8,323 nucleotides of DNA from an uncultured Chlamydiae bacterium (GCA_937996705.1 CALKUQ010000048.1:1-8323); one strand, 5' to 3'. Positions 1-6,860 are shown, counted from the stretch's first letter. Numbers and translations are program-made. The notes: generated by a model not told the origin, from the letters alone.

Positions 1-115
1 GCTTACCTAGTTTTCAAATAGAGCGCGCCCTCGGCACCAACTAGCGTCTAATTTAAATAGGAAGCGCATGTAAAAAAATCTGGGTAACATTCAATTGGAA
101 CCAGTATATTTTAGT
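1..115. other. left-edge non-coding stretch with GC-rich, tRNA-Leu-like tract
   Basis: No gene can be supported here. Positions 21-38 are very GC-rich (15 of 18 bases) in an otherwise AT-rich setting. Positions 29-39 read CCTCGGCACCA, which matches the usual 3' acceptor strand, discriminator and CCA of bacterial tRNA-Leu. TTCAAAT at 13-19 resembles a T-loop, but nine rather than five bases separate it from the acceptor-like strand and no T-stem pairs, so an intact tRNA end is excluded. One plus-strand frame is open from 3 to a stop at 42-44 (13 codons) and could be the tail of a gene outside the window, but nothing supports that. Confidence 0.3.
72..104 (-). terminator. weak intrinsic terminator of the orphan membrane-protein gene
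   Basis: Read on the minus strand, this begins 11 bases after the stop codon of the gene at 116-523. CTGG (104-101) can pair with CCAG (83-80), plus one T-A pair after a bulged C, closing a loop of about 14 bases. It is followed after one base by seven T residues (78-72). The stem is short and the loop large, so termination may be inefficient. The T-run and its position are the main support. Confidence 0.4.
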
Positions 116-523
116 CTATTCGTTCAGATGTTCTACCCTAATTCCCCACGCAGTCAATGCTCCGATAATAGGTATCGCGCAACAAAAGTGGTAGGCAAGT
201 AACGTAGCATCTTGCTTTAAATAGCTGAATTTTTCAGAAAGAATTTCTTTGACTCGATCTCGATTAATACAGGGAATAAGAAAGGCTAAAGACCAAAAAA
301 TTCCTTTTGCAATGTTAGTAATTGTAACTAATAGGCAGGGGAGTACCAGGTACGCTGCACTCAAGGGGGTAACAAAGAGGGAAATTCCCCCATTCCAGTG
401 TTTTGGATCTTCTAGAAGCTCCATTCCTGTGCTTAGGCCTTTATAGAGCTCGTTGCGAATTTTACAAATATGATCTTTATTTCCCACACATTCATTTAAG
501 GTATACAACTTGTTTATTCTCAT
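116..523 (-). CDS. small multi-hydrophobic membrane protein, unknown function
   Basis: I do not recognise a family for this 135-residue protein. It has a charged N-terminal part (1-45), a long hydrophobic stretch at 47-85 broken near residues 69-74 (TNIAKG), a charged spacer (86-106, rich in K, E and D), and a third hydrophobic segment at 107-126 with a Cys-Cys pair at 114-115. No signal peptide is seen. The start is well supported: GGGAG (533-529 on the minus strand) lies five bases before the ATG, and a TTGAAT-17-TATAAT promoter sits just upstream. It is divergent from the efflux operon. The paired hydrophobic lobes with charged ends resemble the layout of chlamydial inclusion-membrane (Inc) proteins, but many small membrane proteins look like this. 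Real gene: fairly sure; function: unknown. Confidence 0.72.
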   Translation of the reverse strand: MRINKLYTLNECVGNKDHICKIRNELYKGLSTGMELLEDPKHWNGGISLFVTPLSAAYLVLPCLLVTITNIAKGIFWSLAFLIPCINRDRVKEILSEKFSYLKQDATLLAYHFCCAIPIIGALTAWGIRVEHLNE

Positions 524-543
524 GATTACTCCCGTGAAAGGAC

Positions 544-562
544 ATAATTATATCATAATTAT
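544..562. repeat. two tandem 8-bp palindromes, 11-bp period
   Basis: ATAATTAT, its own reverse complement, occurs at 544-551 and 555-562. With the preceding C it forms a 9-base direct repeat, CATAATTAT, at 543-551 and 554-562. The 11-bp period is about one helical turn, so both copies face the same side of the DNA. They cover the -10 box of the minus-strand promoter. This could be an operator, or just AT-rich chance. Confidence 0.4.
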
Positions 563-575
563 AATTTTAATTCAA
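547..575 (-). promoter_or_regulatory. sigma70-type promoter for the orphan membrane protein
   Basis: On the minus strand, TTGAAT (575-570) and a perfect TATAAT (552-547) are separated by 17 bases. The expected transcription start near 540 gives a leader of about 17 bases holding the GGGAG Shine-Dalgarno. The region is AT-rich, so chance hexamers are likely, but spacing, direction and downstream ribosome site agree. Confidence 0.55.
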
Positions 576-628
576 TTCATAACTTTCTTATTTCTTAAGT
601 TTTTGATAATAAGGTTTTTATGAATTGA
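572..628. repeat. inverted repeat in the divergent spacer, possible shared operator
   Basis: TCAATTCATAA at 572-582 is exactly repeated in reverse complement at 618-628 (TTATGAATTGA), with 35 bases between; extended to 13 bases (570-582 and 618-630) it matches at 12. The left arm contains the -35 box of the minus-strand promoter and the right arm carries the equivalent TTGATT facing the efflux operon. The loop is too long and no T-run follows, so an intrinsic terminator is unlikely; a binding site shared by both divergent genes is the better guess. Confidence 0.45.
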
Positions 629-665
629 TTGTCTAGGGGTTGCGTTTATTTAAAAGAGGGGGTAT

Positions 666-1508
666 ATGGAGGAGATGAGAAAAAATAATTTGTTAATACT
701 TCTTTTTTTAGTGGTTAGCTTGCTTTTAGGGTATTTGGGTTATCTTATATGGTATCCTAAAAAGGATGAGAATCTGATTATGCTTTATGGGAATGTCGAT
801 GTAAGACAGGTCGATATTGCGTTTAGGGTGAGTGGGCAGGTTAGTAAATTATTTTTTGAAGAGGGGGACCGGGTAAAAGAGGGTAGTTTAATGTGTACGT
901 TGGCTGCCTCTCCCTATGATAGTCAGCTGGAAGAGGCGATAGCTGCTGCAGAGGCGACTAGGGTAAGTTTAGCAAATGCAGAGATCCTTTTTTTAAGGAG
1001 ATTAGAACTGATTGAAATAGGTGGGGTATCTCAGGAGGATTTAGATAATGCAAGGGCGAATCGAGATGAGCTGATAGCAAATTTAATTCGGGCAGAGGCT
1101 GCTGTTGCAGTTGCTCGAGATAATTTGGAGTACACAAAGGCGTATGCTCCCACAGAAGGGATTATTTTAACTAGAATTCGAGAGCCGGGTACTGTGGTAA
1201 ATCCGTCTAATCCTGTCTATACCCTCTCTGTCTTGTCTCCTGTTTGGATTCGGGCTTTTGTCGATGAACCAAATCTCGGAAAAGTCCATTACGGAATGAG
1301 CGCAACTGTATTTACCGATGTAAAGGGGGGAAAAAGTTATAAAGGAAAAATTGGCTTTATCTCCCCTGTAGCGGAATTTACCCCCAAAACAGTGCAAACC
1401 ACCGAGCTTAGGACCGATCTTGTCTATAGATTGCGTGTCTATGTAGATAATCCTGATCAAGAACTAGTTCAAGGGATGCCCGTAACGGTGCAGTTGAGAA
1501 TTGAGTAA
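666..1508 (+). CDS. ybhG: YbhG-like periplasmic membrane fusion protein (HlyD family)
   Basis: This 280-residue adaptor would link the inner-membrane ABC transporter to the outer-membrane channel encoded in the same operon. An N-terminal anchor (about 7-29) is followed by the first half of the lipoyl/barrel region (YGNVDVRQVDIAFRVSGQV, 41-59), an alpha-helical hairpin (about 83-158) with its turn near GGVSQEDL (119-126), the second lipoyl half (IILTRIREPGTVV, 166-178), and a beta-barrel domain (191-280) holding the YbhG-type stretches SPVAEFTPKTVQT and LRTDLVYRLRV. The start ATG follows AGAGGGGG (655-662). A second in-frame ATG at 675 has GGAGGAG too close upstream and is less likely. E. coli YbhG is, as I recall, about 332 residues; the difference falls in the hairpin. 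The 3' end overlaps the ATPase gene by 8 bp. Confidence 0.93.
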   Translation: MEEMRKNNLLILLFLVVSLLLGYLGYLIWYPKKDENLIMLYGNVDVRQVDIAFRVSGQVSKLFFEEGDRVKEGSLMCTLAASPYDSQLEEAIAAAEATRVSLANAEILFLRRLELIEIGGVSQEDLDNARANRDELIANLIRAEAAVAVARDNLEYTKAYAPTEGIILTRIREPGTVVNPSNPVYTLSVLSPVWIRAFVDEPNLGKVHYGMSATVFTDVKGGKSYKGKIGFISPVAEFTPKTVQTTELRTDLVYRLRVYVDNPDQELVQGMPVTVQLRIE

Positions 1509-3198
1509 TGTTATTGAAATTAAAAATCTTACAAAAAACTTTTCCGGGGCTAGCGCTCCTGCTCTGAAGGGTATTACAGCAAGCTTTCCTGAGGGTAAAA
1601 TTGTAGGGCTTGTAGGGCCTGATGGGGCCGGAAAAACTACATTGATTCGTCTTTTAGCAGGGCTGTTAAGGCCTACCGAAGGGGTGATTTCGGTTTTAGG
1701 GTATGATACGATTCAAGAGACCGAAAAAATTCATGAGGTGACAAGTTACATGCCTCAAAAATTTGGCCTCTATGAAGATTTAACTGTTTTGCAAAACTTG
1801 GAGCTTTATGCTGCGTTAAAAAATGTAGTGGGGAAAGAAAAAAGGGCTGTTTTTGAAAAATTACTTACTTTTACTGGGTTAGCAAAATTTGGAGCGTTTT
1901 TAGCAAAAAATTTATCTGGGGGGATGAAACAAAAACTAGGTCTTGCCTGCGCTTTGCTTAAAAAACCGAAATTGCTTTTGCTCGATGAGCCGAGTGTAGG
2001 GGTAGATCCTATATCAAGGCGTGAGCTTTGGGCGATGGTAAAGGAGTTGCTAGGGGAGGGGATTTCTGTTCTTTGGAGTACCGCTTACTTGGATGAGGCG
2101 GAACGGTTGGACAGTGTGATGCTTTTAAATGAGGGGAAAGTTCTTTATAGTGGAGATCCTAAACTTCTTACAGAGACTATGATAGGAAAGTCTTTTGAGG
2201 TTAGAGAAATTGAGGGAGATAAACGTCTTTTACTGTTTAAGTTGCTTAAAAACAAGAGTGTGATCGATGGAGTGATCCAGGGAAGAGATTTACGAATCGT
2301 CTTAAAGGAGGGTGTAAACTCTATTGACGGGATAAAATTAACAAGTGTAGCTCCTAGATTTGAAGATGCTTTTGTCTCAGTCTTAGGGGGCGGGCCAGGG
2401 GGAGAATCAAAGCTTGCAGATAGAGCTCCTTTAAATACAAATGGGTGTGAGACCCCTATTTTTGCAAAAGAGTTAACGAAAAAATTTGGCCCTTTTACTG
2501 CCGTGGATCGAATCGGAATTGAAGTGAAAAAGGGGGAGATTTTTGGGTTACTAGGACCTAATGGATCGGGAAAAACAACCACCTTTAAAATGCTTTGCGG
2601 CCTTTTGATCCCTACCTCGGGGGAGGCTTTTATCAATAAGATGGATTTGAAAAAAGCTCCTGCGAAAGCAAGGGAGCGAATTGGGTATATGGCGCAAAAG
2701 TTTTCTCTTTATGGGAACTTGACAGTTTTGCAAAATTTAGAATTTTTTGCAGGGATATATAATTTAAAAAATTCAGAAAAGCGCGAGGCAATTGAGGAAA
2801 TGATCGAGGTCTTTAATTTAAAAGAGTACCTCTCAACATCTACAGAGACGCTCCCTCTGGGATTTAAGCAGCGCTTAAGTTTAGCTGCGGCTAATATGCA
2901 CCATCCTGAGGTCCTTTTTTTAGATGAGCCAACATCTGGAGTCGATCCTGTAACAAGAAGAGAATTTTGGAATCACATAAATGGTCTTGTAACAAAAGGG
3001 GTTACAATTATGGTGACAACCCATTTCATGGAAGAGGCAGAATATTGTGATCGGATCGCGCTGATTTACCAAGGAAAAATGATTAACATTGATACCCCAA
3101 ATCAATTAAAATTTGAGGCAAAGACAGAGCAAAATGAGAATCCGACCTTAGAGGATGCATTCATAAAAATGATAGAGGATTATGATAGGGGAAGATAA
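1501..3198 (+). CDS. ybhF: YbhF-like ABC transporter with two ATPase domains
   Basis: A 565-residue cytoplasmic protein that would power the YbhS/YbhR-type permeases. NBD1: Walker A GPDGAGKTT (39-47), Q-loop Gln86, signature LSGGMKQ (138-144), Walker B LLLLDEP (158-164), but Ala where the H-loop His is expected (STAYLDEAE, 193-201). A linker (about 230-315) leads to NBD2: Walker A GPNGSGKTT (352-360), Gln399, a non-consensus signature LPLGFKQR (451-458), Walker B VLFLDEP (471-477) and a normal H-loop His508. The length and the GPDGAGKTT, MPQKFGLYEDL and MAQKFSLYGNL motifs match E. coli YbhF (about 578 residues) closely. An in-frame TGA at 1495-1497 leaves the TTG at 1501 as the only start before NBD1. 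No clear Shine-Dalgarno precedes it, so translation probably depends on coupling across the 8-bp overlap with the fusion-protein gene. Confidence 0.94.
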   Translation: MSNVIEIKNLTKNFSGASAPALKGITASFPEGKIVGLVGPDGAGKTTLIRLLAGLLRPTEGVISVLGYDTIQETEKIHEVTSYMPQKFGLYEDLTVLQNLELYAALKNVVGKEKRAVFEKLLTFTGLAKFGAFLAKNLSGGMKQKLGLACALLKKPKLLLLDEPSVGVDPISRRELWAMVKELLGEGISVLWSTAYLDEAERLDSVMLLNEGKVLYSGDPKLLTETMIGKSFEVREIEGDKRLLLFKLLKNKSVIDGVIQGRDLRIVLKEGVNSIDGIKLTSVAPRFEDAFVSVLGGGPGGESKLADRAPLNTNGCETPIFAKELTKKFGPFTAVDRIGIEVKKGEIFGLLGPNGSGKTTTFKMLCGLLIPTSGEAFINKMDLKKAPAKARERIGYMAQKFSLYGNLTVLQNLEFFAGIYNLKNSEKREAIEEMIEVFNLKEYLSTSTETLPLGFKQRLSLAAANMHHPEVLFLDEPTSGVDPVTRREFWNHINGLVTKGVTIMVTTHFMEEAEYCDRIALIYQGKMINIDTPNQLKFEAKTEQNENPTLEDAFIKMIEDYDRGR

Positions 3199-4324
3199 AA
3201 GGGGGAGAATTCGTAGGGTTAAAGCTCTTTTAGTAAAGGAGTTTTTTCAGATTATTCGAGATCCGAGCAGTCTGATGATTACGATTTTCTTGCCACTTCT
3301 TTTGATCTTTATTTACGGTTCAGGGGTCTCTCTAGATTTGGATCACTTACGTGTCGGCCTTGTTTTGGAAGATACAGCCCCTGATGCTACTAGTTTTGCA
3401 AAATCGCTTACAGATTCCACCTATTTTGATGTGAAAATTGTGAGGGACAAACGAGAGCTTCACGATGATTTGACAAGAGGCTTAATCCGAGGATTTTTTG
3501 TAGTTCCAGCCTATTTTACCCAGTATCGCGACAGACCAGATAAGATAGCCCCAATTCAAGTGATTGCAGATGGGAGTGAGACAAATACTGCCAATTTCGT
3601 TATGACCTATGCGGGAGGGGTATTTAGAAATTGGCTTGCCCAAGAGGGAATTGAAGGGGGATTTTCAAGCTTAGTCCCTCTGATTCAGGTGCAGAGTAGA
3701 ATTTGGTACAATGAAGAGCTGAAGAGTCGATTTTTTCTCCTTTCGGGATCTTTAGCAATTATCATGACACTCATTGGCGCGCTTTTAACAGCTCTTGTCG
3801 TTGCAAGAGAGTGGGAGAGGGGGACAATGGAGGCTTTGATTTCAACTACTGTTAGTATTCGAGAATTAGTGATTGCTAAGGTGGTTCCTTATTTTTTTAT
3901 GGGGATGATTTCAATGGTCATGTGCGTCGGGGTCTCTATTATTTTTTACGATCTTCCCCTAAGGGGTTCGTTCCTTCTGTTACTGTTGGTTTCTGCACTT
4001 TTTTTAATCTGTTCGTTGGGACTTGGTTTGATGATTTCTACCATTACAAAAAATCAGATTTTAGCCTATCAAATCACTCTGATTGTAGGTTTTTTACCTG
4101 CATACATTCTTTCTGGATTTTTATTTGAAATAGGGAGTATGCCAAAATGGATTCAATATATTACCTATATCATTCCTGCTAAATATTTTGTTCAGAGTTT
4201 GCAAAGCCTATTTCTTGTTGGAAACGTATGGAGTTTAATTGTTTATGATATGATTCCGATTATTTTGCTCGCAGCGCTATTTTTTACAATTACCGCTTTT
4301 AAAACTGTAAAGAGGTTAGATTGA
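3182..4324 (+). CDS. ybhS: YbhS-like ABC-2 permease
   Basis: This 380-residue inner-membrane permease subunit probably pairs with the next gene product to form the transport channel. It has the ABC-2/YhgE layout: a cytoplasmic N-terminus with KEFFQIIRDPSS (19-30), TM1 (about 30-49), a large outside domain (50-185) with DGSETNTANF (130-139), then five membrane segments (about 187-208, 232-256, 263-285, 293-315, 352-372). EWERGTMEALIST (210-222), after TM2, is the conserved amphipathic coupling region that contacts the ATPase. Length and motifs (VAREWERGTMEAL, TYIIPAKYFV) fit E. coli YbhS, about 377 residues. The ATG overlaps the ATPase gene by 17 bp; AGAGGA (3174-3179) precedes it at rather short spacing. 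Codons 5-12 include a run of charged residues (EDKRGRIRR). Confidence 0.94.
   Translation: MIGEDKRGRIRRVKALLVKEFFQIIRDPSSLMITIFLPLLLIFIYGSGVSLDLDHLRVGLVLEDTAPDATSFAKSLTDSTYFDVKIVRDKRELHDDLTRGLIRGFFVVPAYFTQYRDRPDKIAPIQVIADGSETNTANFVMTYAGGVFRNWLAQEGIEGGFSSLVPLIQVQSRIWYNEELKSRFFLLSGSLAIIMTLIGALLTALVVAREWERGTMEALISTTVSIRELVIAKVVPYFFMGMISMVMCVGVSIIFYDLPLRGSFLLLLLVSALFLICSLGLGLMISTITKNQILAYQITLIVGFLPAYILSGFLFEIGSMPKWIQYITYIIPAKYFVQSLQSLFLVGNVWSLIVYDMIPIILLAALFFTITAFKTVKRLD
4311..4324 (+). promoter_or_regulatory. ribosome site and TTGA junction fixing the ybhR-like start
   Basis: AGAGG (4311-4315) lies five bases before TTG at 4321. The TTG shares TTGA with the TGA stop of the preceding permease, a TTG version of the common ATGA overlap. 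Spacing and the resulting N-terminus (RVKSLIWKEML) agree with E. coli YbhR, so TTG is preferred over the internal ATG at 4354. Confidence 0.7.
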
Positions 4325-5430
4325 GCCGGGTTAAATCACTCATTTGGAAAGAAATGCTCGCTGTTTTGCGCGATCCAAAAGTGCGGATCTCCATTTTGTT
4401 GCCCCCCTTGATTCAGCTCTGTTTATTTACCTTTGCAGCCACGCTCGATGTGAAAAACGTCTCTATGGGAATTATTAATAGAGATGCAGGGGAACAAGGA
4501 TTTGAGTTGATAGAACGCTTTTTCGGAAGTCCGATTTTTAACTATGATATTCAATTTTTGCAAGGTATGGAGGAGATCGGCCCTTTTATGGATCACCAAA
4601 AGGGGCTGTTTGTGTTATCAATTGATGAGCAATTTTCTAGAAATTTAGATGCAGGAAAACCTGTCGATTTGCAGGTTATTTTTGATGGGAGAAAAACAAA
4701 TACGGCGCAAATCGTGGGGGGATATATTGAGCAAATCGTCAATGATTTCAATAATGATTTTACCGCAAAACACTCAAGCTACGTTCAAAATGTGGAGCTT
4801 TCAAAAAGAATTTGGTTTAACCCCAATACTTCCTATATTTGGTATAATATCCCTTGTCTTGTGGCAATTTTAGCGATGCTTACTTGTTTAGTTGTTACAA
4901 CGCAATCGGTTTCGAGAGAGAGGGAGCTGGGAACCTTTGATCAGTTGCTTGTTTCTCCCTTGCGACCGTTTGAAATTTTAATTGGAAAGGTTGTTCCAGG
5001 AATCATTATTGGGATGATTGAAGGGCTGTTAATGCTTGTAATTGGGGTTTGGTTTTTAAGTGTCCCTTTTACCGGATCATTGTTTCTCTATGTTGTGAGC
5101 CTCTTTGTTTTTACCGCTTCCATTAGTGGAATTGGACTTTTTATCTCTTCAATTTCGGCAACACAACAACAGGCGATGCTCGGAACTTTTATTTTTATGA
5201 TGCCAGCAGTCTTACTCTCTGGGTATGCAACTCCGATTGAAAATATGCCGACCTGGCTTCAACCAGTTACCTATTTAATACCCCTGAAGTACATGTTAAT
5301 TATTTCAAAGGGGATTTTTTTAAAAGCGATGTCTGCCAAAATTGTCCTAGAAAATCTTTGGTGGCTGCTAGGAATAGGGTTTTTTAATTTGGTAGGTGCA
5401 GGAGTTTTTTTTCGGAGGAGATTGCAATGA
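4321..5430 (+). CDS. ybhR: YbhR-like ABC-2 permease
   Basis: The second permease half, 369 residues, paralogous to its upstream neighbour. TM1 lies at about 23-42 after KEMLAVLRDPK (10-20). A large outside domain (43-172) contains DGRKTNTAQI (122-131), the counterpart of DGSETNTANF in the first permease. Five further membrane segments follow (about 175-195, 222-247, 252-276, 286-304, 343-365), with the coupling region RERELGTFDQLLVSPL (199-214). FMMPAVLLSGYATPIENMP (292-310) and TQQQA (281-285) are typical of YbhR. It ends in an Arg-rich tail (FFRRRLQ). Two different permeases with a two-domain ATPase imply a heteromeric channel. The start is TTG, supported by AGAGG, and the 3' end overlaps the outer-membrane gene by 4 bp (ATGA). 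Confidence 0.93.
   Translation: MSRVKSLIWKEMLAVLRDPKVRISILLPPLIQLCLFTFAATLDVKNVSMGIINRDAGEQGFELIERFFGSPIFNYDIQFLQGMEEIGPFMDHQKGLFVLSIDEQFSRNLDAGKPVDLQVIFDGRKTNTAQIVGGYIEQIVNDFNNDFTAKHSSYVQNVELSKRIWFNPNTSYIWYNIPCLVAILAMLTCLVVTTQSVSRERELGTFDQLLVSPLRPFEILIGKVVPGIIIGMIEGLLMLVIGVWFLSVPFTGSLFLYVVSLFVFTASISGIGLFISSISATQQQAMLGTFIFMMPAVLLSGYATPIENMPTWLQPVTYLIPLKYMLIISKGIFLKAMSAKIVLENLWWLLGIGFFNLVGAGVFFRRRLQ
5414..5430 (+). promoter_or_regulatory. strong ribosome site and ATGA junction before the outer-membrane gene
   Basis: GGAGGAG (5414-5420) sits six bases before the ATG at 5427, the strongest Shine-Dalgarno within the operon. The ATGA overlap with the permease stop suggests both coupled and independent initiation, which would favour a good supply of the channel subunit (inference). 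Confidence 0.65.
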
Positions 5431-6860
5431 AAAAGGTAGCGATTTGTCTGATTTTCGCAGGCTGTTCGGTGGGACCTAATTATAGACCCCCTCTAAATTC
5501 TATATCCGACACTTGGATCTTTCCTACAGAAAGTAGTGAGAGACCCCTTGTAAAGTGGTGGGAGGTTTTTGGCGACGAGCTTTTAAGTAAATACATCGAA
5601 GAGGCTGCAAAACACAATAATGACGTCTTAACAGCGACATCTAATATACTACAAGCAAAAGCGATGAGACAGATGGTCGCCTCGGCATTTTTCCCTCAAA
5701 TTGGAGCCGATGTGAACGCTACTAGAACCTATTTTAGTAAAAACGGGCCAGTGATTGCAGGGGCAGATACTGCAGGGGTCGATTCTACCCCAAGCACCAT
5801 TCCGTTTAATTTGCAATTTCCCCAGTTGCAAAACCTGTATAACGCTGTCCTAGATGCGATTTGGGAAATTGATATTTGGGGAAAAACCAGAAGGCAGCTT
5901 GAATCTGCAACAGCCCTTGTGGGTGAAAAAATAGAGATGAGAAATGATGTCTTGATCTCTGTTATGGCAGAGATTGCAAACAATTATATAGGACTCAGAG
6001 GGCTGCAAAAAGAGTCTCAGTTGATAGAGGAAAATATTTTATTGTTAGAAGCTGAGTATTTTTTAATCCATAAACAGTATGAAGTAGGGTATGTTAGTAG
6101 GCTCGATGATGAGACAATTCAAGCAATTTTGGCAACGGAGCGGGCGAAATTACCCGAATTGACTGCCGAGATTCACCGCAATATCTATACAATTTCGATC
6201 TTAACAGGGGAAGTTCCAGAGGCACTGCTTGCCGAATTAATTGTCCCTAAAGATCTGCCAAAGATCCCTGAAAACGTAGCTGTCGGGCTCCGATCAGAGC
6301 TCTTATTAAGAAGACCCGATGTTAGAAAAGTTGAACGGGAACTTGCAGCAGCAACAGCTGATGTGGGTGTAGCTGTAGCTTCCTTTTTCCCCTCCCTTGT
6401 TTTGCTGGGAGATGGGGGCTTCCAATCCCTCCTTTTAAATAATTTGTTCTCGCTTGCAAGTAAAACCTGGTCCATCGGAGGTGATTTCAACCTTCCGATT
6501 TTGCAAGGGGGGAAATTAATTGCAAATCTTAAAGCAAAACGGGCAAGAGTTGAAGCAGTCGCTCACACCTATCAGGAAACTGTTCTTAAAGCCCTTCAAG
6601 AGACCGAAAGTGCGATTATCTCTTACAATCAAGATTTCAAAACGATTCAAGAAAAAACAACAGCAAAAAATCGGTATGGAGATCTTGTCTTTCTAAGTAG
6701 GGAACGGTATACAAAAGGGTTAGTCAGCCTCCTTGCCTTCATCGAATCAGAGCGAAGATACAATCAATCTGAGCAAGATTTGCTCGCAAGCTCGACCAAA
6801 GCGCTCCTGGATACCATCTTTCTCTACAAAGCTTTGGGCGGCGGTTGGCAAGAGATTTAA
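5427..6860 (+). CDS. NodT/TolC-family outer-membrane efflux lipoprotein
   Basis: A 477-residue outer-membrane factor expected to trimerise into the exit duct of the pump. It has a very short lipoprotein signal peptide (MKKVAICLIFAG) with the acylated Cys at 13; Phe at -3 is unusual where Leu is usual, but the following SVGPNYRPP is the classic start of mature NodT-type channels. Family landmarks: VKWWEVFGDELLSKYIEEA (42-60), IWEIDIWGKTRRQLESA (145-161), LRSELLLRRPDVRKVEREL (288-306), FPSLVLLG (320-327), LPILQGGK (353-360) and the C-terminal YTKGLVSLLAFIESER ending in LYKALGGGWQ (466-475). The two similar halves correspond to the repeated beta-strand and coiled-coil units of TolC. It is the last gene of the operon. 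NodT-type channels also serve RND pumps, but linkage here points to the ABC system. Confidence 0.93.
   Translation: MKKVAICLIFAGCSVGPNYRPPLNSISDTWIFPTESSERPLVKWWEVFGDELLSKYIEEAAKHNNDVLTATSNILQAKAMRQMVASAFFPQIGADVNATRTYFSKNGPVIAGADTAGVDSTPSTIPFNLQFPQLQNLYNAVLDAIWEIDIWGKTRRQLESATALVGEKIEMRNDVLISVMAEIANNYIGLRGLQKESQLIEENILLLEAEYFLIHKQYEVGYVSRLDDETIQAILATERAKLPELTAEIHRNIYTISILTGEVPEALLAELIVPKDLPKIPENVAVGLRSELLLRRPDVRKVERELAAATADVGVAVASFFPSLVLLGDGGFQSLLLNNLFSLASKTWSIGGDFNLPILQGGKLIANLKAKRARVEAVAHTYQETVLKALQETESAIISYNQDFKTIQEKTTAKNRYGDLVFLSRERYTKGLVSLLAFIESERRYNQSEQDLLASSTKALLDTIFLYKALGGGWQEI

Noticed and set aside
7..90. A 27-codon minus-strand frame between about 90 and 7.
   Set aside because: It is very short, has no ribosome site and reads through the GC-rich tract and the terminator-like sequence.
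625..654. Possible promoter for the pump operon, TTGATT (625-630) and TTTAAA (649-654), 18 bases apart.
   Set aside because: The start would fall near 661 and remove the Shine-Dalgarno at 655-662. GATAAT at 605-610 is an alternative -10 box but has no credible -35. The operon promoter remains unassigned.
1506..1540. TAATG junction and the slippery A-AAA-AAC run at 1533-1539, suggesting the ATPase might start at ATG 1508 and reach its frame by -1 frameshifting.
   Set aside because: The ATG at 1508 opens a 19-codon frame, and the slippery heptamer is phased to the ATPase's own frame, so slipping there would leave rather than enter that frame. The TTG at 1501 explains the gene.
3209..3211. ATT start for the first permease after AGGGGGAG.
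   Set aside because: ATT starts are very rare, and the ATG at 3182 has AGAGGA upstream and yields a normal-length YbhS-like protein.
5729..6490. Long minus-strand open frames inside the outer-membrane channel gene.
   Set aside because: They lie opposite a clear NodT-family gene and have no family features of their own; they reflect codon bias of the real gene.
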